Positions 1-5,780 of a stretch of 5,780 bases of DNA are shown in pieces. The first letter of the stretch is position 1; each line of letters begins with the position of its first letter. The translations under genes were made by a program, and so were the position numbers. The stretch covers positions 1-5,780 of the forward strand of contig CALLAD010000068.1 of NCBI GenBank assembly GCA_938002625.1, in the 5' to 3' direction. Source of the DNA: an uncultured Aquificaceae bacterium (GTDB taxonomy: Bacteria > Aquificota > Aquificia > Aquificales > Aquificaceae). The notes below the pieces were generated by a model. It saw nothing but the letters and a program-made list of their open reading frames with translations, had not been told where the DNA came from and did no database searches.

Positions 1-674
1 TTTATAAACTCTGCCGCTTCCTCCTCCGCCGTTCCACCTATCTCTCCTATCATCAATATAGCTTCTGTCTCTGGATCTTCGTTAAACATGGCTATTACAT
101 CCTTATGGGAAAGACCGTGCACTGGATCACCACCTATGCCTACCGCAGTAGATTGACCAAGTCCAAACTGGGTAAGTTGATAGGAAGCTTCGTAAGTTAA
201 GGTTCCGCTCCTTGATACTATGCCTATGCTTCCTCTCTTGAAAATATGTCCTGGCATAATTCCCACCTTTGCCTCATCTGGAGTTATAACACCTGGACAA
301 TTGGGACCAATGAGCTTTGCTTTTGGGTAGTTCTTTTTCATATAATCCTTTACCATCATCATATCCCTTACTGGAATGCCTTCGGTTATACAAACTATAA
401 GCTCTATGCCCGCATCCAAGGCTTCCACTATAGCATCGCCAGCAAAGGCTGGTGGTACAAATATGAGGGAGCAATTAGCCTTTGTTTCTTTAACTGCTTC
501 TTCCACCGTGTTAAAGACGGGTATATCCTCTACGTATTGCCCCTTCTTTCCGGGTGTTACTCCAGCTACAACTTGGGTTCCATAAGCCTTGCACTGAAGG
601 GCATGAAAGGATCCTTCCTTTCCTGTAATACCTTGAACCACTACCCTTGTATTTTTGTCCACTAAAATGGCCAT
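1..674 (-). CDS. sucD: Succinyl-CoA synthetase alpha subunit, 3' end cut off by the window
   Basis: Alpha subunit of succinyl-CoA synthetase (ADP- or GDP-forming), which joins succinate and CoA using a nucleoside triphosphate, or runs in reverse, in the cytoplasm. The frame is open for 224 codons from ATG at 674 to the window edge. The family is near 290 residues, so about 65 are missing, including the region of the phosphorylated histidine (His246 in E. coli). Visible motifs are the CoA-binding GITGKEG at residues 15-21, ITEGIP at 96-101, GPNCPGV at 123-129, IMPGH at 139-143, [11 protein letters not shown] at 153-163, GGDP at 181-184 and IGEIGG at 209-214. The start is set by AGGAGG seven bases upstream and by a family-typical N-terminus. 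It begins 3 bases after the sucC stop, so the pair is surely co-transcribed. A citryl-CoA synthetase small subunit (CcsB) is a related alternative; the N-terminus lacks an extension, which favours SucD. Confidence 0.95.
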   Translation of the reverse strand, partial: MAILVDKNTRVVVQGITGKEGSFHALQCKAYGTQVVAGVTPGKKGQYVEDIPVFNTVEEAVKETKANCSLIFVPPAFAGDAIVEALDAGIELIVCITEGIPVRDMMMVKDYMKKNYPKAKLIGPNCPGVITPDEAKVGIMPGHIFKRGSIGIVSRSGTLTYEASYQLTQFGLGQSTAVGIGGDPVHGLSHKDVIAMFNEDPETEAILMIGEIGGTAEEEAAEFI

Positions 675-677
675 GCC

Positions 678-1835
678 TTAACCTCCTTTTGATGCTAACT
701 CTACTGCCTTTTGGGCTCCATCCCACATATCTACGGCATTTATGAAGTTCAAGCCCGATTGGGCTAAAAGCCTTCTTCCCTCCTCCACGTTTGTCCCTTC
801 CATCCTTACAACTACTGGAACTTTTATTTCTACCATCTTTGCCGCTTCTATAAGGCCTTGTGCCAATCTATCGCACCTTAATATTCCACCAAAGATATTA
901 ATAAAAACAGCCTTTACCTTAGGGTCTGCCATTAGTATTCTAAAAGCGTTAGCTATCTGTTCTACGTTGGCACCACCTCCCACATCCAAAAAGTTGGCAG
1001 GTTCTCCCCCAGCAAGCTTTATTATATCCATGGTAGTCATGGCAAGGCCAGCACCGTTTACCATACATCCAATGTTTCCATCAAGCTTTATATAGTTTAG
1101 ACTATACCTCTTTGCTTCTACCTCTAAGGGATCAAGCTGTGTTAAGTCCTCAAGCTCCTCCAAATCCTTGTGTCTTATAAGGGCATTATCGTCTATTTCC
1201 ACTTTTGCATCAAGAAGGACAAGGTTTCCTTCCTTTGTCAAAACAAGAGGGTTTATCTCCACAAGGCTTGCATCCAAATCTATGTAAGCTCTATATAGGG
1301 CAAGGGCTATTTTTACAAACTCATTTACTGGAAGACCAAGCTTAAAGGCTACCTTTCTTGCCTGAGAGGGCATAAGACCCAAGGCTGGGTCTATATGAAG
1401 CATATAAATGGCCTCTGGTTTTTCCTTGGCTACCTCCTCTATTTCCATACCACCTTCCGCCGAAGCCATCAAAACAGGCTTAGAAACAGACCTATCAAGG
1501 GTTATGGATAAATAATATTCTTTATCAATGTTTGTAGCCTTTTCTATCCATACTCTGCTTACAGGTTTTCCATCGGGACATTGAAAGGTTTTTAAAACCT
1601 TACCAAGCATACCTTCCACCGCTTGCTGAAGCTCTTCTACGCTTTTGACCAACTTTACACCACCAGCCTTTCCCCTTCCACCGCAATGCACTTGGGCCTT
1701 TACTACCAAGGGAAACTCTCCAAGCTCTTCGCAGGCTCGCAGTGCTTCCTGAAGATTAAAGGCTACCCTACCCTCTGGTACAGGAAGACCATATTTTTTT
1801 AGAAGTTCCTTGGCTTGATGCTCGTGCAGTTTCAT
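678..1835 (-). CDS. sucC: Succinyl-CoA synthetase beta subunit, complete
   Basis: Beta subunit of succinyl-CoA synthetase. It carries the ATP-grasp nucleotide site and part of the succinate site, and pairs with SucD. Its 385 residues are close to the 388 of E. coli SucC. The ATP-grasp part spans roughly residues 1-240, with the glycine-rich [10 protein letters not shown] at 52-61, EINP at 193-196 and LDAK at 208-211 (likely Mg-nucleotide ligands Asn195 and Asp209 by family analogy). The C-terminal ligase domain, about 245-385, has VNGAGLAM at 259-266, FLDVGGGA at 282-289 and [10 protein letters not shown] at 313-322. The ATG start is supported by AGGAGG five bases upstream and a standard [11 protein letters not shown]-terminus. 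Aquificota also carry the homologous citryl-CoA synthetase large subunit (CcsA), about 430 residues long; the 385-residue length here favours true SucC. The last codons (Lys-Gly-Gly-stop) double as the sucD ribosome binding site. Confidence 0.96.
   Translation of the reverse strand: MKLHEHQAKELLKKYGLPVPEGRVAFNLQEALRACEELGEFPLVVKAQVHCGGRGKAGGVKLVKSVEELQQAVEGMLGKVLKTFQCPDGKPVSRVWIEKATNIDKEYYLSITLDRSVSKPVLMASAEGGMEIEEVAKEKPEAIYMLHIDPALGLMPSQARKVAFKLGLPVNEFVKIALALYRAYIDLDASLVEINPLVLTKEGNLVLLDAKVEIDDNALIRHKDLEELEDLTQLDPLEVEAKRYSLNYIKLDGNIGCMVNGAGLAMTTMDIIKLAGGEPANFLDVGGGANVEQIANAFRILMADPKVKAVFINIFGGILRCDRLAQGLIEAAKMVEIKVPVVVRMEGTNVEEGRRLLAQSGLNFINAVDMWDGAQKAVELASKGG
682..687 (-). promoter_or_regulatory. 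Ribosome binding site of sucD, inside the end of sucC
   Basis: Read on the minus strand, this is AGGAGG, seven bases before the sucD ATG at 674. It sits within the final Lys-Gly-Gly codons of sucC, so ribosomes ending sucC finish on the sucD initiation site. This fits coupled, equimolar synthesis of the two subunits. Confidence 0.85.
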
Positions 1836-1840
1836 GCCTT

Positions 1841-1846
1841 CCTCCT
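1841..1846 (-). promoter_or_regulatory. Ribosome binding site of sucC
   Basis: Read on the minus strand, this is a consensus AGGAGG, five bases before the sucC ATG at 1835. It fixes the start and contrasts with argS across the spacer, which has no such site. Confidence 0.85.
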
Positions 1847-1853
1847 ACGGAAT

Positions 1854-1865
1854 TTATTTAAATAA
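1854..1865. repeat. 12-bp A/T-only palindrome in the sucC leader region
   Basis: TTATTTAAATAA is a perfect palindrome lying between the suspected sucC -10 box and its ribosome binding site, near the expected transcription start. It could be an operator. A/T-only palindromes are common by chance in such A+T-rich DNA, so this is only a candidate. Confidence 0.3.
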
Positions 1866-1870
1866 TTCTA
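1865..1870 (-). promoter_or_regulatory. Possible -10 box for sucCD
   Basis: Read on the minus strand, this is TAGAAT, five of six matches to TATAAT, about 18 bases upstream of the AGGAGG of sucC. A start near 1858 would give a short leader of about 22 bases. No convincing -35 box was found at the usual spacing, so the call is weak. Some sucCD promoter must lie in this spacer unless it is further upstream inside the divergent argS gene. Confidence 0.35.
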
Positions 1871-1890
1871 TAACAAAACTCCTTACAAAG

Positions 1891-1917
1891 TAGGCCAAAG
1901 GCTAATTTTTTCATTAG
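1891..1917. repeat. Two small overlapping dyads upstream of the argS -10 box
   Basis: TAGGCCAAAGGCTA (1891-1904) is an inverted repeat with one bulged G. CTAAT (1902-1906) and ATTAG (1913-1917) form a second, 5-bp dyad around a T-rich 6-base spacer. Both fall where the -35 region and promoter spacer of argS should be, so they may be a regulator site. The arms are short and chance is a fair alternative. Confidence 0.25.
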
Positions 1918-1918
1918 G

Positions 1919-1924
1919 TATAAT
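1919..1924 (+). promoter_or_regulatory. -10 box for the argS-ugd-uxs operon
   Basis: This is a perfect TATAAT. The usual distance to the transcription start (6-8 bases) puts +1 at about 1931-1933, on or next to the argS ATG at 1933. No TTGACA-like -35 is seen 16-18 bases upstream, where CAAAGG or similar occurs, and there is no TGn extension. Promoter assignment rests on the -10 box and its position in a divergent spacer. Confidence 0.55.
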
Positions 1925-1932
1925 ATTCAAGG

Positions 1933-3588
1933 ATGAAAGCAAAGGTAAAAAAAACCTTAGAGGAAACCGTAAAAAAGCTCTATTCTTTGGAATTAGAAAA
2001 CTTTACTCTTGAACCGCCAAAGGAAGAAGAGTATGGAGATTATGCCACCAACATAGCCTTTATTTTGGCAAAAAATCTTAAAAGAAATCCAAAAGAGATA
2101 GCCCAAGAAATAGCCAATGATCTTAACAAAGATTGGCTAAGTGCAGAAGCAGTAAATGGGTTTGTAAATATAAGATTGGGAAAGGAGTTTTTACAAGAGG
2201 AGTTTGTGAAGCTTTTGGAGGAAAGGGATGCATACTTTTTTTATTCCGTGGAAAACCCACCATATATTCAATTGGAATTTGTGAGCGCTAATCCAACTGG
2301 TCCTCTTCATGTAGGTCATGGAAGGGGCGCAGTTGTAGGGGATGTAATAAGCAGGGTGCTTAAAAGGTTTGGATACAAGCTTGTGAGAGAGTATTACATA
2401 AACGATGCGGGTAATCAGGTTAATATGCTTGGTCTTTCCGTTTTTTATAGATATTGCCAGCTTTTTGGTAAAGAAGATCCAAAATTAAAAGAAACCTTTG
2501 AAGAGGAGGGATATAAGGGAAGCTACATTATAAAACTTGCCAAGGATTTAAAGGCTTTCTACGGAGAAAAACTGCTTCACTTACAGGCTTCAGAGGCTAT
2601 AGATATAGCCAAGGAATATGCCCATAAAAGGCTCTTAGAGGATATAAAAGAAACCCTTGACCATCTTGGTGTAGAGTTTGATGTATGGTTTAGTGAAAGA
2701 AGCCTATATGATAGTGGGTTATTGGAGGAGGTTATCAACCTTTTGAAGGAAAGAGAATTAATCTATGAAGAGGATGGAGCCCTTTGGTTTAAAAGCTCCC
2801 TCTTTGGTGATGATAAGGATAGGGTTTTGAGAAAATCCGATGGGTCTTATACGTATTTTGCAAGCGATATAGCCTACCATTACCATAAGTTTAAAAGGGG
2901 CTTTGAAAAGGTAATAAACCTTTGGGGGGCAGACCATCATGGATATGAGAAAAGATTAATTGGAGCTTTAAGGGCTTTGGGAATACCATCCGATTGGTTA
3001 GAGATTAGATTTGTGCAGATGGTAAGGCTTATAAGCGGAGGGCAAGAGGTTAGAATGTCTAAGAGGACTGGAGAATTTATAACCCTTAATGATCTTATAG
3101 AAGAGGTGGGAAGGGATGCGGTGCGTTTTGTTTTTCTAACAAGAAGCAGCGACACACCCCTTGACTTTGATATAGACCTTGTAAAAAAGAATACGGCAGA
3201 AAATCCTGTTTTTTATGTTCAGTATGCCCATGCAAGAATAAGAGGGGTTTTTAGAGAAGTAAAAGAGAGGTATGGAATAGATGCAGATAGGGAAGACCTT
3301 TTACCTTATGTTCAGGAGCTAAATTCCAGAGAGGACCTAAGGATAATAAAAAGGTGTTTGTACCTAAGGGACATATATGAAAGCCTTTTGAATACCTTTT
3401 CCCCACACCTTATAACCTATGCCCTCATAGACCTTGCCAAAGATTTCCATTACTATTATAATCATCACCGAGTTATGGTAGAGGATAAAAATACAATGCT
3501 TTCAAGACTTGCCCTTTTAAAGGGAGTGGAGATTACTTTAAAAACTGCTTTTGAAATACTTGGAATAAAAGCACCGGAGAGAATGTGA
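1933..3588 (+). CDS. argS: Arginyl-tRNA synthetase, complete
   Basis: Class I aminoacyl-tRNA synthetase that charges tRNA-Arg with arginine using ATP; cytoplasmic and essential. Its 551 residues are slightly shorter than E. coli ArgS (577). An N-terminal tRNA-recognition domain covers about residues 1-75, with a family-typical EEYGDYATNIAF stretch. The catalytic Rossmann fold begins with SANPTGPLHVGHGRG, where HVGH at 126-129 is the HIGH motif. VRMSK (373-377) is the KMSKS-like loop. YVQYAHAR at 428-435 opens the helical anticodon-binding (DALR) domain, which ends with the usual APERM. ATG 1933 is the first possible start: an in-frame TAA lies at 1921-1923, and only TAT, TCA and AGG intervene. 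No Shine-Dalgarno is properly placed, and AAGG directly abuts the ATG. An eight-A run (1947-1954) falls in codons 5-8. The gene overlaps the next start by one base. Confidence 0.97.
   Translation: MKAKVKKTLEETVKKLYSLELENFTLEPPKEEEYGDYATNIAFILAKNLKRNPKEIAQEIANDLNKDWLSAEAVNGFVNIRLGKEFLQEEFVKLLEERDAYFFYSVENPPYIQLEFVSANPTGPLHVGHGRGAVVGDVISRVLKRFGYKLVREYYINDAGNQVNMLGLSVFYRYCQLFGKEDPKLKETFEEEGYKGSYIIKLAKDLKAFYGEKLLHLQASEAIDIAKEYAHKRLLEDIKETLDHLGVEFDVWFSERSLYDSGLLEEVINLLKERELIYEEDGALWFKSSLFGDDKDRVLRKSDGSYTYFASDIAYHYHKFKRGFEKVINLWGADHHGYEKRLIGALRALGIPSDWLEIRFVQMVRLISGGQEVRMSKRTGEFITLNDLIEEVGRDAVRFVFLTRSSDTPLDFDIDLVKKNTAENPVFYVQYAHARIRGVFREVKERYGIDADREDLLPYVQELNSREDLRIIKRCLYLRDIYESLLNTFSPHLITYALIDLAKDFHYYYNHHRVMVEDKNTMLSRLALLKGVEITLKTAFEILGIKAPERM
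3576..3581 (+). promoter_or_regulatory. Ribosome binding site of the UDP-glucose dehydrogenase gene, inside argS
   Basis: GGAGAG lies six bases before the ATG at 3588 and only three before a possible GTG at 3585. The spacing favours the ATG as the start. The site is formed by the last codons of argS. Confidence 0.65.
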
Positions 3589-4889
3589 TGAAGATAACGG
3601 TAGTAGGTGGAGGATACGTAGGCCTTACTACGGGCGTATGTTTTGCCCATCTGGGACACCAAGTGCTTATAGTGGAAAAAATACCTCAAAAGGTGGAGCT
3701 ACTAAAATCTGGCAAATCTCCCATATACGAGCCTGGTTTAGAAGAGCTTATGCAAAAAAATATGAAAGAGGGCAGGCTCTTTTTCACTACCGACCTGAGG
3801 GAAGGGCTTGAATTTTCTGATGTTATCTTTATCTGCGTAGGTACACCCCAAAGACCAGATGGCTCTGCGGACCTTTCACAGGTTGAAGAGGTGGCAAGGG
3901 AAACGGCAAAGCTGATGAAATCCTACAAGCTCCTCATAGAAAAATCAACAGTACCCGTTAACACGCATAAACTTATAAAAAAGACAGTGCAAAGATACCT
4001 GAAAGATCCAAGTATACCCTATGATGTAGCTTCTAATCCAGAATTTTTAAGGGAAGGCTCTGCCATAGAAGACTTTTTAAATCCAGACCGTATTGTTGTT
4101 GGTATAGAAAGCGAGAGGGCAAAAAGTATATTTGAGGAGTTATATAAGGATTTTAAGTGCCCCATTATATACACGGATCCTGCTACTTCTGAGCTTATAA
4201 AACATGCCAGCAATTCTTTCTTAGCTATGAAAATCTCCTTCATAAACATGGTGGCAGACCTATGCGAAAAAGTGGGTGCCGATGTAAAACTTGTAGCCGA
4301 TGGTATGGGATACGATAAACGCATAGGAAGGCATTTTTTAAACGCTGGCATTGGATATGGTGGATCCTGTTTTCCCAAGGATGTAAAGGCTTTTATAAAG
4401 ATGGCTGAAGATTACGGTTTGAATTTTGGAATTTTAAGGGAAGTGGAAAGGATAAACCAAGAGAGACCAGTTAAATTTGTGGAAAAGGTAAAAAATATAC
4501 TTTGGAGTGTAAAGGAGAAAAAAATAGGCGTATGGGGCTTGGCTTTTAAACCAAATACGGACGATATAAGGGAGGCGCCATCCATAAAGATAGTAGACCT
4601 TCTAATAAAGGAAGGGGCTTATCTTTCCCTTTATGATCCAAAAGCCATGGAAAACTTTAAGATGCTTTTCCCAGAAGGCAAACAGGTAAAGTACGCCAAG
4701 GATCCATATATTGCCGCAGAAGGTGCCAGTGCCTTACTTATACTCACCGAATGGGATGAATTTATGAAGGTAGACCTTAAAAGGGTTAAAGAACTTATGG
4801 AACTTCCCATATTGGTGGATGGAAGGAATATTTTTGAGCCAAAGGAAGTTAAAAGCTTAGGCTTTGAATACTATGCCATAGGTAGATGA
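3588..4889 (+). CDS. ugd: UDP-glucose 6-dehydrogenase, complete
   Basis: Oxidises UDP-glucose to UDP-glucuronate with two NAD+, in the cytoplasm. The product has 433 residues from ATG 3588, a usual family length. The N-terminal NAD domain starts with VVGGGYVGL (GxGxxG at residues 7-12), followed by CVGTP and STVP. NPEFLREG at 150-157 carries the conserved Glu152. The central helix region has HASNSFLAMK (Lys215). The catalytic cysteine is Cys261 in GGSCFPKD. The C-terminal UDP-binding domain opens with GVWGLAFKPNTDDIR at 314-328. All key residues are present. GTG at 3585 would add one Met, but ATG 3588 gives the standard MKI start with better ribosome-site spacing. It overlaps the argS stop by one base (TGATG) and the next gene by four (ATGA). 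A UDP-ManNAc or GDP-mannose dehydrogenase is a less likely relative; the next gene supports UDP-glucose. Confidence 0.93.
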   Translation: MKITVVGGGYVGLTTGVCFAHLGHQVLIVEKIPQKVELLKSGKSPIYEPGLEELMQKNMKEGRLFFTTDLREGLEFSDVIFICVGTPQRPDGSADLSQVEEVARETAKLMKSYKLLIEKSTVPVNTHKLIKKTVQRYLKDPSIPYDVASNPEFLREGSAIEDFLNPDRIVVGIESERAKSIFEELYKDFKCPIIYTDPATSELIKHASNSFLAMKISFINMVADLCEKVGADVKLVADGMGYDKRIGRHFLNAGIGYGGSCFPKDVKAFIKMAEDYGLNFGILREVERINQERPVKFVEKVKNILWSVKEKKIGVWGLAFKPNTDDIREAPSIKIVDLLIKEGAYLSLYDPKAMENFKMLFPEGKQVKYAKDPYIAAEGASALLILTEWDEFMKVDLKRVKELMELPILVDGRNIFEPKEVKSLGFEYYAIGR

Positions 4890-5780
4890 GGGTTTTAATA
4901 ACGGGTGCTGCTGGCTTTATAGGATCTCACCTATGCGAAAGATTTTTAAGAGAAGGATTTTATGTAATAGGAATGGACAACTTTCTTACGGGAAGCCCCG
5001 ACAATATAGCCCACCTTTTTGAAAATAGAAATTTTCATTTCATTTATTACAACGTGGTTAATTACATATACATAGAAGGTCCCGTGGATATAGTTATACA
5101 TCTTGCCTGTCCAGCCTCTCCCGTGGATTACATGAACCATCCCATACATACAATGAAAGTGGATTCCCTTGGAACCCTTAATACTCTTGGTTTTGCAAAA
5201 GTGAAAGGAGCAAGGTATGTGTTTGCTTCCTCTTCAGAAGTTTACGGCTCTGCCACCATACATCCACAGCATGAAGATTATTGGGGTTATGTAAACCCAA
5301 TAGGCCCGAGAAGTGTTTATGACGAAGCTAAAAGATTCTCAGAAGCCTTATGCATGGCTTATCACAGAGAACATAATATGGATGTAAGAATTGCAAGGAT
5401 ATTTAACACGTACGGACCAAGGATGAGAAGGGGAGATGGTAGGGTTATACCTACCTTTATAGAAAAAGCCCTAAGGAACGAACCAATTCCCATGTACGGT
5501 GATGGGTCCCAGACAAGAAGCTTTTGTTATATAGATGATCTTGTAGAGGGTCTTTTCCTTCTCTCCACAAAGGAAAATCTAAAGGGTGAGGTTGTAAACT
5601 TGGGAAATCCTCAGGAAATAAGCATATTGGATTTGGCTAAAAAGGTAATAGAGCTTTCCTCTTCTTCTTCCAAGATTGAATTTTTAGCGCCAAGGGTAGA
5701 TGATCCACAAAAAAGATGCCCTAATATTACAAAAGCAAAAAAACTCTTGGATTGGTGTCCCAAAATAGACCTTGATGAGG
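4886..5780 (+). CDS. UDP-glucuronate decarboxylase (UDP-xylose synthase)-like, 3' end cut off
   Basis: Extended short-chain dehydrogenase/reductase, probably converting UDP-glucuronate to UDP-xylose (oxidation at C4, decarboxylation, reduction) with bound NAD. There are 298 codons without a stop; the family is about 310-320 residues, so only a short tail is missing. TGAAGFIGSH at 6-15 is the NAD-binding motif and Asp31-Asn32 the ribose-binding pair. HLACPASPVDY is a decarboxylase-family signature. SSEVYG at 116-121 (Ser117, Glu118), the catalytic YDEAK (Tyr145, Lys149), FNTYGPR at 173-179 and GSQTRSFCYIDDL (Arg211) follow the UDP-xylose synthase pattern. Oddities are Asn56-Val where relatives usually have Asp-Val, VYDEAK rather than the common CYDEGK, and five serines at 258-262. 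The start overlaps the ugd stop (ATGA) and has only a weak AGG nearby, so translation is probably coupled. Substrate supply from ugd supports the role; another UDP-sugar epimerase is possible. Confidence 0.85.
   Translation, partial: MRVLITGAAGFIGSHLCERFLREGFYVIGMDNFLTGSPDNIAHLFENRNFHFIYYNVVNYIYIEGPVDIVIHLACPASPVDYMNHPIHTMKVDSLGTLNTLGFAKVKGARYVFASSSEVYGSATIHPQHEDYWGYVNPIGPRSVYDEAKRFSEALCMAYHREHNMDVRIARIFNTYGPRMRRGDGRVIPTFIEKALRNEPIPMYGDGSQTRSFCYIDDLVEGLFLLSTKENLKGEVVNLGNPQEISILDLAKKVIELSSSSSKIEFLAPRVDDPQKRCPNITKAKKLLDWCPKIDLDE

Noticed and set aside
246..665. Open frame of 139 codons on the plus strand
   Set aside because: It lies opposite sucD, has no ribosome site, and its Cys/Tyr/Trp/His-rich translation looks like antisense of a real gene.
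742..1095. Open frame of 117 codons on the plus strand
   Set aside because: It lies wholly opposite sucC, whose conserved motifs explain this stretch. It has no recognisable domain or ribosome site.
3372..3377. Odd KMSKS motif or degenerate ArgS as a sign of a broken gene
   Set aside because: ArgRS proteins often deviate from KMSKS. VRMSK, HVGH and the C-terminal APERM are all intact here, so the gene looks functional.
3585..3587. GTG as an alternative start of ugd
   Set aside because: It is only three bases from GGAGAG and adds one extra Met before the family-standard MKI start. ATG at 3588 fits better.
4019..4378. Open frame of 119 codons on the minus strand
   Set aside because: It is antisense to the catalytic core of ugd, where protein-level conservation accounts for the sequence.
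4946..5149. Minus-strand open frame of 67 codons near the right end
   Set aside because: It is antisense to the decarboxylase-like gene, whose frame reads through here with family motifs.
5657..5671. Five-serine tract encoded by a TCT-type short repeat, as a possible phase-variable site
   Set aside because: The repeat is a trinucleotide, so length changes would not shift the frame, and it is too short to be notably unstable. It probably encodes a surface loop.

Overview
The window looks like a piece of a thermophilic bacterial chromosome, most likely from the Aquificota (Hydrogenobacter/Aquifex relatives). This placement is an inference. The DNA is A+T-rich. Arginine is written almost entirely as AGA/AGG and isoleucine often as ATA, the proteins are rich in Lys/Glu, and genes are packed with overlaps of 1 to 4 bases. 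No alignment was run.

There are five protein genes in two divergent groups around one 97-bp spacer (1836-1932). To the left, on the minus strand, is sucC (complete) followed by sucD (cut by the window edge). They encode the two subunits of succinyl-CoA synthetase, and the sucD ribosome binding site lies inside the last codons of sucC. To the right, on the plus strand, are argS (arginyl-tRNA synthetase), a UDP-glucose 6-dehydrogenase gene, and a UDP-glucuronate decarboxylase-like gene cut by the right edge. These three overlap stop-to-start (TGATG, then ATGA), so they probably form one translationally coupled operon.

The two sugar-nucleotide enzymes would act in sequence: UDP-glucose to UDP-glucuronate to UDP-xylose (or the UDP-4-keto-pentose), supplying precursors for surface polysaccharide or glycosylation. 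Succinyl-CoA synthetase serves the TCA cycle. If the Aquificota placement is right, it would run in the reductive, CO2-fixing direction. ArgS is housekeeping translation machinery and has no obvious biochemical link to the sugar genes it heads.

The spacer holds a good -10 box (TATAAT) for argS only eight bases before its ATG. Together with an in-frame stop just upstream, this suggests a leaderless or nearly leaderless argS transcript. No RNA genes, CRISPR, insertion sequences or terminators were seen. Nothing here looks like a new multi-gene system. The points worth checking are the leaderless argS, the unusual operon composition, and some family-atypical residues in the decarboxylase-like protein.
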